A DNA stretch of 64,000 bases from Acidobacteria bacterium UBA2990. GTDB lineage: Bacteria > Acidobacteriota > Vicinamibacteria > Vicinamibacterales > UBA8438. The DNA lies in the NCBI GenBank assembly GCA_002347025.1, contig DEAE01000012.1, positions 5,960 through 69,959 of the forward strand, read 5' to 3'. The notes below the pieces were generated by a model. The model saw nothing but the letters and a program-made list of their open reading frames with translations. It was not told where the DNA came from and searched no databases. Position numbers and translations under genes: made by a program. Positions 32,948-41,385 of this stretch are shown here, piece by piece. Position 1 is the first letter of the stretch. Each line of letters begins with the position of its first letter.

Positions 32948-34153
32948 TTAGTCATTTGAAATCGAACTCAAAGATTTTTCAGCCGCCATCTCGACTGGCA
33001 ATCCCCAAATCTTTATGAATCCCTCTGCTGCACTATGGTCGAATTGGTCTCCCTCGTCATAGGTAGCCAAGGCCTCTTTATACAATGCATTGGCCGACTC
33101 TCGGCCAACGACCTGACTCTTCCCTTTGAAAAGTTTCAGACGAACCGAACCTGTGACATACCTCTGAACATCAGCCACCAGGGCATCGATTGCTTGACGG
33201 GTCGGAGTAAACCAGAGCCCGTTATATACAAGGTCGGCGTAGACCGGCGACAAACTTGCCTTTAATCTCTCAAGGTCCCTCGGGATAACCAGGCTCTCCA
33301 GTTCTCGATGTGCCTGATGAAGCACCACGGCTGCAGGCGCTTCATAAATTTCTCGAGACTTGATCCCAACCAGTCGATTCTCCACCATATCGATTCGTCC
33401 TACCCCATGGGCACCAGATATAGTCTCAACACTTGAAACCAATTCAACAAGAGGCATCGCCACCCCATTGATCGCGGTTGGAACACCTCGGTCGAATTCA
33501 ATTACCACATAGGCTGGTGTACCTGGGGTTGTGGTCGGGCTTTTCGTCAAGGTATAAACATCCTCTGGGGGCTCCGTCCAAGGATCTTCGAGCACACCAC
33601 ACTCGATCGATTTTCCCCAAAGATTCGAATCTGTACTGTAAGGACTGTCAACTGTGGCAGGTACCGGTATATTACGTTCTTGCGCATAGGCGATCTCAGC
33701 AGGCCTTGACATGCCCCATTCTCGAGCAGGGCCAACCACCTTGATTCGAGAGTTCAGTGCGCGAACCGAAACATCAATCCGTACCTGATCGTTACCTTTA
33801 CCTGTGCAGCCATGCGCTATTGTTCCCGCTGACTCCATCTCCGCTACTTCTACAAGTCGTTTCGCAATCAATGGTCGCCCAAGCGCTGTGGCCAGCGGGT
33901 ACTGTCCCTCATACAAAGCTCCAGCCTGCAAAGCTGGAAGCACGTATTTTTCGGCAAACTCCTTGCGGACGTCGAGAACATGACACCGGACAGCACCAAC
34001 CGCCATCGCTCGCTCCCGCACATCATCCAGTTCTTTGCCCTGCCCCAAGTCTAGAGTGACCGCAACGACCTCGGCCTGATATTTCTCTGCCAACCATGGA
34101 ATCGCAACAGAAGTGTCTAAGCCACCAGAATAGGCAAGTACGATACGTTCCAT
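32948..34153 (-). CDS. argG: Argininosuccinate synthase (ArgG)
   Basis: This 401-residue enzyme joins citrulline and aspartate with ATP to make argininosuccinate. The PP-loop AYSGGLDTS lies at residues 7-15, and the GCTGKGNDQVR segment that contacts substrate is present. Length and order are typical. A GAGGGAG Shine-Dalgarno sequence precedes the start. argG is the first gene of the minus-strand arm with argH. argR lies 75 bases upstream on the same strand, so the three may be a single transcript or separate ones under ArgR control. Confidence 0.96.
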   Translation of the reverse strand: MERIVLAYSGGLDTSVAIPWLAEKYQAEVVAVTLDLGQGKELDDVRERAMAVGAVRCHVLDVRKEFAEKYVLPALQAGALYEGQYPLATALGRPLIAKRLVEVAEMESAGTIAHGCTGKGNDQVRIDVSVRALNSRIKVVGPAREWGMSRPAEIAYAQERNIPVPATVDSPYSTDSNLWGKSIECGVLEDPWTEPPEDVYTLTKSPTTTPGTPAYVVIEFDRGVPTAINGVAMPLVELVSSVETISGAHGVGRIDMVENRLVGIKSREIYEAPAAVVLHQAHRELESLVIPRDLERLKASLSPVYADLVYNGLWFTPTRQAIDALVADVQRYVTGSVRLKLFKGKSQVVGRESANALYKEALATYDEGDQFDHSAAEGFIKIWGLPVEMAAEKSLSSISND

Positions 34154-34227
34154 CTACCCAACTCCCTCTCTTAAACTGCACAGGACGCGGTCTAACCAAA
34201 CACAGCTTGACCAGACTGAATTCCGTG

Positions 34228-34677
34228 TCATTTCTTGGCCCATTGCTCCACGCGTCTCACGAGCACTCGAGCGGTTCGTTCGCTTCTCGTTACAACCAGA
34301 ATCGTGTCGTCACCTGCCACAGTGCCAACAACCTCTGGCCACGACACTTGATCAAGCGCGAATGCCAGTGGCTGCGCCTGTCCCGGATCAGTTTTCAATA
34401 CCAGCAATTGTTGAACCCGCTCGACTCGACGCAAATATTCTACGACCGCACGACGTGCCCGATCATTTTCGGTGGCGGTTGGGACCTCCACCTTAGCTAC
34501 CTGATAGGCTCCATCGGCTGCACTCTTGACAAGCCCGAGTTCCTTCACATCTCGAGAAATCGTAGCCTGAGTAGCCTCAATACCGAGCTGAGCAAGTAGC
34601 AACCTTAAAGCATTTTGGCTGCGAACAGTCCGCCGTGAAACAAGCTCTAAGATGGTTGACTGTCGATAATTTTTCAT
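34228..34677 (-). CDS. argR: Arginine repressor (ArgR)
   Basis: This 149-residue regulator has an N-terminal winged helix (ISRDVKELGLVK near residues 38-50) and a C-terminal arginine-binding/hexamerisation domain with the GTVAGDDTILVV segment. It represses arginine synthesis genes when arginine is abundant. It sits at the junction of the two divergent arms. An ARG-box-like site (34691-34708) overlaps its own promoter region, so it may be autoregulated. No Shine-Dalgarno sequence is evident before the ATG (34677). Confidence 0.92.
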   Translation of the reverse strand: MKNYRQSTILELVSRRTVRSQNALRLLLAQLGIEATQATISRDVKELGLVKSAADGAYQVAKVEVPTATENDRARRAVVEYLRRVERVQQLLVLKTDPGQAQPLAFALDQVSWPEVVGTVAGDDTILVVTRSERTARVLVRRVEQWAKK

Positions 34678-34690
34678 ACTTATTCACAGC

Positions 34691-34708
34691 TATGAATTAG
34701 TATACACC
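34691..34708. promoter_or_regulatory. ARG-box-like operator near argR
   Basis: TATGAATTAGTATACACC matches the TGAAT-WWWW-ATTCA ARG-box core with TGAAT exact and ATACA for ATTCA, one mismatch in each half-site comparison. It lies 14 bases upstream of the argR start on the minus strand. The neighbouring inverted repeat ATTCA-N6-TGAAT at 34682-34697 overlaps it. Binding by ArgR is inferred. Confidence 0.5.
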
Positions 34709-34763
34709 CGTCAACAGCCTCTCAAAATGGCCCCACAGTTTTAATTCTGGAATTTCTTTTCGA

Positions 34764-34821
34764 TTGACGCCAAAGCCAAGGCAAATGTATAAATAAACGC
34801 GTGTTAGTATAAATATTCAAT
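34764..34821 (+). promoter_or_regulatory. Promoter and tandem ARG-box-like sites before argC
   Basis: TTGACG at 34764-34769 and TATAAA at 34788-34793 (18-base spacer) form a good sigma-70-type promoter. Two ARG-box-like segments follow, TGTAT-AAAT-AAACG at 34786-34799 and GTAT-AAAT-ATTCA at 34807-34819, whose centres are about 20 bases apart. This matches the tandem spacing of ArgR sites. They cover the -10 and the argC start. A second TATAAA at 34808-34813 ends 6 bases before the ATG and would give a leaderless transcript. Confidence 0.55.
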
Positions 34822-35812
34822 GCCGAAAATTATCAACATTGGGATCGCCGGAGCCACCGGATACGCAGGTCAGGAGCTGATCAAACTAGCTGTGCGACAT
34901 CAGGGAGTCAAATTAACCACAGCTATGAGTTCAGGCGCTGCCGAAGGCAATCGACATCTGCCGGCCTTGTCTAAGACATGGGACGGAGAAATTGCCCCGC
35001 TTTCAATCGATCAATTAGCAGCTAGGACAGAAGCGGTTTTCTTGGCTCTACCAGACGGGGTAGCCGCGAAAGTCGGTTCCGAGCTCATTACACGCGGAGT
35101 GCGCGTGTTCGACTTGTCCGGTGCGTTCCGCCTCCGGGAAGAAAAGCTGCGAGCCCGCTGGTACCCAGACACTCCCAACCTTGCTAATACAGCAGTATAC
35201 GGGTTAACTGAATACAGTCGCACGGAATTGCCGGCAGCCAGACTCATCGCCTGCCCAGGATGTTATCCAACGGCTGCTATTTTAGCCTTGCGCCCCTTGT
35301 TCGAAGCCGGCCTCTTGGAAGGAGATACCATCATCGACGCTAAGTCAGGAATCTCCGGTGCTGGAAAGAAGCCATCTGAACGAACTCATTTTTCAGAGTG
35401 TCACGGCAACGTGGCCGCCTATGGAGTATTTGCACACCGCCACGGCGCTGAAATTGAACAAGAATTGGGCCACGCGGTCACCTTCACGCCTCACCTCGTC
35501 CCACTGGACCGCGGTATTCTCGAAACGATCTATGTGCGCACACGGGAAGGTGTCAACGAAACAGATGTAGCCCATGCATTTCACCAAGCATATCTTGACG
35601 CTCCTTTCGTTAGATTGACGGGCGACGCCCTACCAGAGATCAAAAACGTTACTCAGACAAATTTTTGTGACATCGGTTGGAAACTAGATGCCAATTCGAC
35701 ACGCCTGCTATTGGTGGCCTGCCTAGATAACCTTGTCAAAGGAGCCGCCGGCCAAGCCTTGCAGAATCTAAATATAGCCTTTGGACTCGACGAAACGGCC
35801 GGACTGTCATGA
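34820..35812 (+). CDS. argC: N-acetyl-gamma-glutamyl-phosphate reductase (ArgC)
   Basis: This 330-residue NADPH enzyme reduces N-acetylglutamyl phosphate to the semialdehyde. The nucleotide-binding loop GATGYAGQEL is at 11-20 and the catalytic cysteine C148 in ACPGCYPTAA. Length is normal. It is the first gene of the plus-strand arginine arm. argB starts within its stop region (ATGA overlap at 35809-35812). There is no Shine-Dalgarno sequence before the ATG, so translation may be leaderless or depend on the ARG-box-covered promoter. Regulation by ArgR is likely. Confidence 0.95.
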   Translation: MPKIINIGIAGATGYAGQELIKLAVRHQGVKLTTAMSSGAAEGNRHLPALSKTWDGEIAPLSIDQLAARTEAVFLALPDGVAAKVGSELITRGVRVFDLSGAFRLREEKLRARWYPDTPNLANTAVYGLTEYSRTELPAARLIACPGCYPTAAILALRPLFEAGLLEGDTIIDAKSGISGAGKKPSERTHFSECHGNVAAYGVFAHRHGAEIEQELGHAVTFTPHLVPLDRGILETIYVRTREGVNETDVAHAFHQAYLDAPFVRLTGDALPEIKNVTQTNFCDIGWKLDANSTRLLLVACLDNLVKGAAGQALQNLNIAFGLDETAGLS

Positions 35813-36618
35813 CACAGAATCCTTTGGTCGTTATCAAACTTGGCGGAGAACTTCTGACGGACGCTTCCAAACGCCACGATATGGCTGTGGCAATCGGTAG
35901 GCTGACTGCGTCAACCGACCTAGTGGTAATACATGGCGGAGGCCGAGAAATTGACACAGAATTGGCAACTCGAGGATGCGCAAAGCAAGCTTTTGACGGT
36001 CTAAGACTGACGGATGCTGAGACGCTTGAAGTCGTTGTGAACATACTTGCTGGACGAATCAACACCCAGCTGGTCGCGGCGGCTAAACACGCCGGCGTCC
36101 GCGCTGTAGGTTTAACAGCAACGGATGCCGGCGTTTCGACCGTGTGTCGGGCCGAGCCTTACACAACCAGTACCGGAACAACAGTCGATCTCGGGTTCGT
36201 GGGGCAACCAACTGGTTCAGGAAAACCAGACCTACTACGTCGACTTTGTGATGACCGCTTTATCCCAATTGTCGCCAGCATTGGCTCTGACGATACAGGA
36301 CAGCTACTGAATGTAAACGCCGACACACTAGCCGGACACCTCGCTATACAACTAAAGGCCACTCGTCTTCTAATCGCCGGTGGCACGGCTGGAGTACTAG
36401 ACCAAGAGGGTCAAACCATCCCAGCAGTGAACAAGTTTCTTTTACAACAACTCATTGCGGATGGTCGCGCGAGCGCCGGCATGGTGGCCAAACTAATAGC
36501 ATGTGGTGAAGCTGCACGCAGTGGTGTAAGCAGGGTTGAGATCGTAGATGGTCGCCAAACCGACGACCTAAATAATACCAAGGGGACACGAATCGACATA
36601 CACGAACCTGCGAATTAG
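35809..36618 (+). CDS. argB: Acetylglutamate kinase (ArgB)
   Basis: This 269-residue kinase phosphorylates N-acetylglutamate. Amino-acid-kinase motifs are KLGGELLTD near the N-terminus, HGGGREIDTEL (about 41-51) and DGRASAGMVAKLIAC near the end. It overlaps argC by 4 bases. The C-terminus does not carry an obvious N-terminal regulatory helix, so arginine-sensitive feedback is not predicted from the sequence. A gap of 113 bases follows before argD. Confidence 0.94.
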   Translation: MTQNPLVVIKLGGELLTDASKRHDMAVAIGRLTASTDLVVIHGGGREIDTELATRGCAKQAFDGLRLTDAETLEVVVNILAGRINTQLVAAAKHAGVRAVGLTATDAGVSTVCRAEPYTTSTGTTVDLGFVGQPTGSGKPDLLRRLCDDRFIPIVASIGSDDTGQLLNVNADTLAGHLAIQLKATRLLIAGGTAGVLDQEGQTIPAVNKFLLQQLIADGRASAGMVAKLIACGEAARSGVSRVEIVDGRQTDDLNNTKGTRIDIHEPAN

Positions 36619-36731
36619 GCAAGTAGCTGCTGATATTCCTGCTTGCTCAAGAACCATCGCTACCAGACCAACAGCCTTTCCAGACATTGCCATAGGCAAG
36701 AGGGGGTTGGTAAAAGATAGAGCAAAATCAG

Positions 36732-37943
36732 ATGAACGAAATGGTATCGCACGAGCGGAACATCCAAGAGGTTGAGGCGGAGCACCTGCTCCAAGTGTAT
36801 CGAAGAATTCCGATCGTGCTCACTCGAGGGGAAGGTAGTTATCTCTACGACATAGACGACCGAAAGTATCTTGATTTCGTTTCTGGTCTTGGCGTAGCCT
36901 CACTAGGCCATTCTCATCAGAAGTTGGCAACGGCTGTCTCGGACCAGGCTAGCAGACTACTCCACACATCAAACCTCTACTTCCACCCATTACAGGGCCA
37001 AGTTGGTCAACGACTAGCTGCCTTATCTGGTCTCCCCCGTGCTTTTTTCTGTAACAGCGGCACCGAAGCAGTCGAAGGTTGTCTGAAATTTGCTCGGCGA
37101 TATTGGTACACACACGGCGACACCAAGCGGACTAGGATCGTAGCACTGGAGCGATCTTTCCATGGTCGAACATTCGGTTCGTTGTCAGCAACCTGGGAAC
37201 CTGCTTATCGGCAGCCCTTCCAACCGCTTCTCCCAGAAGTCAGCTTTGTATCACCAACAGACCCACAAGCCCTAGACACAGTTGTAGGCCCAGACGTAGC
37301 AGCAATCATTATCGAGCCGATTCAGGGAGAAGGAGGAATTTGGCCGCTGACGCCAGAATTTTCAACCGCTGTCGACACCGCTTGCTCACGAACGGGCTGC
37401 CTACTAATCGCCGACGAAGTCCAATGCGGACTTGGGCGAGCTGGAGTCCCGTTTTACTCATCAACGCTTGACCTTAAGCCGGACCTGATAGCCATCGGAA
37501 AAGCGCTGGGAGCAGGTGTACCAGTCGGAGCCGTACTGATGACTCAAGCAGTAGCAGACGCAATTGCCCCAGGGGATCATGGAACAACCTACGGGGGAAA
37601 TCTTCTCGCCTGCCGGGCGGCTCTAGTGTTCCTTGACGCCATGGAACACGGAGGTCTCGACCAACTAAAGAAAACATCTGCCTATCTGACTAAGGGCCTG
37701 AAATATTTGGCTAAACGTTACCCGGCAATCACCGACATCCGCGGCGCCGGCTTGATGCGTGGTCTGGAAATGACCACCGATACTGCGCTACACACTGTTG
37801 AACGTGCTATGGCTCGAGGCCTATTGATCAACCGTACCGCCGGCCGAGTTGTTCGGCTCCTGCCGCCGTTGAACGTCTCAGAGCAAGAGATTGACGAAGG
37901 GTTGGAAATTCTAGAAATGGTATTAGAAGAGCTCAAATCATGA
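36732..37943 (+). CDS. argD: Acetylornithine aminotransferase (ArgD)
   Basis: This 403-residue class III aminotransferase converts N-acetylglutamate semialdehyde to N-acetylornithine. Motifs are FFCNSGTEAVEG (106-116), IIEPIQGEGGI, LLIADEVQCGLGR (the PLP aspartate) and the Schiff-base lysine K257 in IAIGKALGAGVP. It may also act in lysine synthesis as DapC. The next gene starts inside its stop (ATGA at 37940-37943). The first ten residues before the family core are variable. Confidence 0.94.
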   Translation: MNEMVSHERNIQEVEAEHLLQVYRRIPIVLTRGEGSYLYDIDDRKYLDFVSGLGVASLGHSHQKLATAVSDQASRLLHTSNLYFHPLQGQVGQRLAALSGLPRAFFCNSGTEAVEGCLKFARRYWYTHGDTKRTRIVALERSFHGRTFGSLSATWEPAYRQPFQPLLPEVSFVSPTDPQALDTVVGPDVAAIIIEPIQGEGGIWPLTPEFSTAVDTACSRTGCLLIADEVQCGLGRAGVPFYSSTLDLKPDLIAIGKALGAGVPVGAVLMTQAVADAIAPGDHGTTYGGNLLACRAALVFLDAMEHGGLDQLKKTSAYLTKGLKYLAKRYPAITDIRGAGLMRGLEMTTDTALHTVERAMARGLLINRTAGRVVRLLPPLNVSEQEIDEGLEILEMVLEELKS

Positions 37944-38470
37944 GCAATCGTCACGCGGCTGCGCGACCAACACTAACTTCAATTCGACTCGCAAATCAGG
38001 CAGACGCGACTGCTATAAACAAATTGGTGACTGCCAATGTTGGCCTAGGTCAGTTGCTACCTCGTTCAGCAGAGGATATTCAACGAAATGTGGCACGTTT
38101 TGTGGTAGCCACGAAGGGTAGCTTAATTGTAGGGTGCGGAGAATTGGCCCCTTTGAGCGACACTCTTTCTGAAATCAGGTCGCTCGTGGTATCCATTGAA
38201 GCACGTGGTTGTGGAATCGGTAGCGAAATCTTGGGCTCATTAGTGACAATGGGACGTCAAAAAAATCTACCGCGCCTCTGCGCTTTCACCCACGTTCCCC
38301 ATCCTTTTGTTTCGCTGGGTTTTTCAATCGTACCGCACACATGGCTTCCCGAAAAGATCATGACTGATTGCCAACGCTGTGACTGGTTCAGGCGATGCGA
38401 ACAATATGCCGTAGTTAACGAGTTGAGCTGGGGACAAAGCGGTCCACGAGGAACCGCAAGGACAATCTGA
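37940..38470 (+). CDS. GNAT N-acetyltransferase, likely the N-acetylglutamate synthase (ArgA-like)
   Basis: This 176-residue protein is a stand-alone GCN5-related acetyltransferase; EIRSLVVSIEARGCGIGSEILGSL (about 75-98) holds the acetyl-CoA-binding loop. A C-rich end (CQRCDWFRRCEQYAV) is similar to short ArgA proteins. It sits between argD and argJ with 4-base and 1-base overlaps, so it is very likely the first enzyme of the pathway, acetylating glutamate. ArgJ, next door, can also do this, so the two overlap in function. Short ArgA enzymes without the kinase-like domain are known in other phyla. Confidence 0.75.
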   Translation: MSNRHAAARPTLTSIRLANQADATAINKLVTANVGLGQLLPRSAEDIQRNVARFVVATKGSLIVGCGELAPLSDTLSEIRSLVVSIEARGCGIGSEILGSLVTMGRQKNLPRLCAFTHVPHPFVSLGFSIVPHTWLPEKIMTDCQRCDWFRRCEQYAVVNELSWGQSGPRGTARTI

Positions 38471-39672
38471 TGGTTGAGCGCATCGAAGGTGGCATCACGG
38501 CACCGATTGGATTCAAGGCCGCTGGAGTCAAGTGCGGGATCAAACCTGCTAATCGCGACCTCGCTCTGGTGGTAGCTTCAACACCAGCGCAGGCCGCCGG
38601 CATCTTCACGACAAACCTTGCTGAAGCGGCCCCAGTGGTTGTCACCAGAGACCACTTGAAACGTTCAGGTGGAATCGCCACAGCCATCGTCACTAATAGC
38701 GGGTGCGCTAATGCATGCACCGGCCAACAAGGACTAGTCTCCGCCCGCACAATGGCTACGGACACAGCCACCCTGATTGGGTGTCCGGAAGAACAGGTTC
38801 TCGTCGCCTCAACCGGAGTGATCGGAACCCAACTTAACGCCGACAAGCTGCGAAAAGGCATAACGATAGCAGCTCGTGATTTAAACACCGAAGGTCACGC
38901 TGCAGCAGCAGAAGCCATCATGACAACGGATTTGAAACCAAAAATCTCAGCCGCTCGAGTCGTTACTCAAGCCGGGAGTTTCCATGTTGGCGGAATGGCC
39001 AAGGGCTCAGGCATGATCGAACCTAATATGGCCACCATGCTCGGGTTCTTGACGACTGATGCCGGTGTGGAATCGAGCTTACTCCATCGTGCTGTTGCGG
39101 ACGCCGCAGAGACAACCTTCAACGCTATTACGGTCGACGGTGAAACGTCGACGAACGACATGGTCTTGATGCTAGCTGGAGGACACTCAGGAGTCCAAAT
39201 AGAAGATTCTGAATATTCATTATTTGTAGAAGCAGTACATGCAGTCTGTCACGAATTGGCACAAGCCATCGTGAAAGATGGCGAAGGCGCAACAAAATTA
39301 GTTGCAGTCACAGTCACTGGGGCTAATACGCAGCATGAAGCAAAACATGCCGCCAGAGCCATCGCTAATTCTCCACTAGTTAAAACCGCTGTCCACGGAG
39401 GTGACCCCAATTGGGGCCGCATTGTAGCCGTCGCCGGACGCTCAGGTGTTGGGTTTGATCTCACCCACGCAAGAGTACATATAGGTGACGTGGAGCTCTT
39501 CAGCGACGAACAGATCTTCGATGAACGAGAACCCGAAGCAGCACAGCATCTCGGTGGAAACGAGGTCGCTATTTCTATCGACTTGGGCATGGGCGGCTCA
39601 GGTGTCGCGACCGTCTGGACATGCGACCTCAGTGCCGAATACGTCCGCATCAATGGAGATTACAGAACATAG
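38470..39672 (+). CDS. argJ: Bifunctional ornithine acetyltransferase / N-acetylglutamate synthase (ArgJ)
   Basis: This 400-residue enzyme transfers the acetyl group from N-acetylornithine to glutamate, recycling it. The self-processing site is EPNMATMLGF, with nucleophile T189; cleavage there gives alpha and beta chains. NSGCANACTG and GGDPNWGRI are also conserved. Its start overlaps the acetyltransferase stop by one base (TGATG). With argJ present no argE deacetylase is needed, and none is in the window. Whether it is bifunctional cannot be told from sequence. Confidence 0.95.
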   Translation: MVERIEGGITAPIGFKAAGVKCGIKPANRDLALVVASTPAQAAGIFTTNLAEAAPVVVTRDHLKRSGGIATAIVTNSGCANACTGQQGLVSARTMATDTATLIGCPEEQVLVASTGVIGTQLNADKLRKGITIAARDLNTEGHAAAAEAIMTTDLKPKISAARVVTQAGSFHVGGMAKGSGMIEPNMATMLGFLTTDAGVESSLLHRAVADAAETTFNAITVDGETSTNDMVLMLAGGHSGVQIEDSEYSLFVEAVHAVCHELAQAIVKDGEGATKLVAVTVTGANTQHEAKHAARAIANSPLVKTAVHGGDPNWGRIVAVAGRSGVGFDLTHARVHIGDVELFSDEQIFDEREPEAAQHLGGNEVAISIDLGMGGSGVATVWTCDLSAEYVRINGDYRT

Positions 39673-39802
39673 CCGCCTAACCACGAGACCGATAACTAAG
39701 ACTGATACTAAAACCTTGGGCCCCAATGCAGTGATGGGCCAAAGACATTGAAGCGAGACGATCTAGACAGACCAGCCCTCCTCTGCCACCCTGGACACCA
39801 AT

Positions 39803-40798
39803 ATGGATACCGGAGACACTAACCTTTCGAATTCAGACAACCGTAGTCTTTCTCCAAGTGTCACCCCTATTCGGACGTATCTTTCCGTACTCGATTTAAC
39901 TCCAGACTCACTCGAGGCATGTCTGGGAGTCGCCGAACGACTTAAACAAGAACGCCGCATGGGGTTTAGTGCTCCGACAACCTCGGCATTGTCCGGGCAT
40001 TCCCTAGCACTGTTGTTCGACAAGCCTTCACTGCGAACTCGAACGGGCTTTGAAATCGCAATGAGAGAACTTGGGGGAACCGTTACCTGTCCACCGTCAG
40101 CCGATGCGCTCGGCACTCGCGAAGAGCTCGCAGATGTCGCAAGGACACTTGAACGATGGGTATCGGTCGCAGCAATCCGAACGTTTGAACAATCTCGTTT
40201 GTATGAGTTCGTCAAAGCCACAACCAAACTTCGCATAGTGAATGCCCTGACAAATGAAGAACATCCGTGTCAAGCATTAGCCGACTGCCTGACTATCAAG
40301 GAGCGCTGCGGGAGCGTTCAGGGACAAACACTGGCCTATATTGGTGACGGTAACAATGTAGCAACTTCACTCACCCACGCCGCAAGCATGCTCGGGTTGA
40401 ACCTACGACTTGCTTCTCCGAAAGACTACTCTCTGCCTGAAGAAAGCCTGGCAGCAGCTCGCCAAGCAGCCAGACACGGAGCAGAAATCCTACAATTTGA
40501 CGATCCGGTTGAAGCGGTTCGTGGTGCAGACGCTGTTTACACTGACGTTTGGACTTCAATGGGACAAGAGGTGGAGGCATCACACCGACGCGATGCTTTT
40601 TCGGGATATCGGGTGACCGACTCTTTAATGAACGAAGCCAATCCTGATGCTTTTTTCATGCATTGTCTTCCTGCGCACCGTGGAGAAGAGGTTGACCCTG
40701 CAGTCATTGATGGTGCCAGGTCTGCCGTCTTTGACCAAGCCGAGAACCGGCTTCACACCCAAAAAGCGCTCTTACTAATGATGCTCCAGAAGATTTAA
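39803..40798 (+). CDS. argF: Ornithine carbamoyltransferase (ArgF)
   Basis: This 331-residue enzyme makes citrulline from ornithine and carbamoyl phosphate. The carbamoyl-phosphate loop FDKPSLRTRTGF (72-83) carries the S-x-R-T-R motif, and HPCQALAD and FMHCLPAHRGEEV (the cysteine motif) are present. The N-terminal 22 residues are unusual (Ser, Asn, Asp-rich) and may be an extension, or translation may start further downstream. It follows argJ by 130 bases and ends the plus-strand arm of arginine genes. Confidence 0.93.
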   Translation: MDTGDTNLSNSDNRSLSPSVTPIRTYLSVLDLTPDSLEACLGVAERLKQERRMGFSAPTTSALSGHSLALLFDKPSLRTRTGFEIAMRELGGTVTCPPSADALGTREELADVARTLERWVSVAAIRTFEQSRLYEFVKATTKLRIVNALTNEEHPCQALADCLTIKERCGSVQGQTLAYIGDGNNVATSLTHAASMLGLNLRLASPKDYSLPEESLAAARQAARHGAEILQFDDPVEAVRGADAVYTDVWTSMGQEVEASHRRDAFSGYRVTDSLMNEANPDAFFMHCLPAHRGEEVDPAVIDGARSAVFDQAENRLHTQKALLLMMLQKI

Positions 40799-40835
40799 CC
40801 GAGTCGAGCCATAAGGCCAATTTCCCAGCTTATTT

Positions 40836-41333
40836 TCAGGGTTGTATCAGTGTTTCCGCCGCTTGTTCCACTTTCTGAGCTAGCCCCAGCCGATAATCGT
40901 CCAAACGTGATCGGACCCCGGAATCCGCAACAGCCAAGATCTCCGCAGCCAGCACGGCTGCGTTGGTAGCTCCAGCCTTCCCAACCGCAACCGTGGCTAC
41001 CGGTATACCTGGTGGCATTTGCACAGTCGACAACAGAGCATCGAATCCTCCAAGCGGAGAGGAATCAATCGGCACACCTATGACCGGGCGCACAGTGTGA
41101 GCTGCCACCACCCCAGCCAAATGTGCGGCTGCACCAGCCCCTACCACAAAGATCTTCACACCATGAGTAAGAGCCTCTTCTAACACTCGGAGAACCCGAT
41201 CTGGAGACCGATGGGCAGACGCCACGGTCATGTTGCACGAGATACCCAGGTCGCGTAACGTGCGAGCAGTATTGGCCATGACGTCAGCATCCGAAGCGGA
41301 GCCCATCAGTATTTGGACCTGTAGATCGTCCAT
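40836..41333 (-). CDS. purE: 5-(carboxyamino)imidazole ribonucleotide mutase (PurE)
   Basis: This 165-residue class I PurE rearranges N5-CAIR to CAIR in purine synthesis. The phosphate-binding motif MGSASDADVM is near residues 10-19, and SAHRSPDRV is present as in all class I enzymes. Class I enzymes need PurK, which is not in the window. It follows purD by 52 bases on the same strand and converges on argF. Confidence 0.95.
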   Translation of the reverse strand: MDDLQVQILMGSASDADVMANTARTLRDLGISCNMTVASAHRSPDRVLRVLEEALTHGVKIFVVGAGAAAHLAGVVAAHTVRPVIGVPIDSSPLGGFDALLSTVQMPPGIPVATVAVGKAGATNAAVLAAEILAVADSGVRSRLDDYRLGLAQKVEQAAETLIQP

Positions 41334-41385
41334 TAGTTTTTGTCTCTCCTTTGATGACTCGAGTCTGCTCTACCTTTACCAAGCA

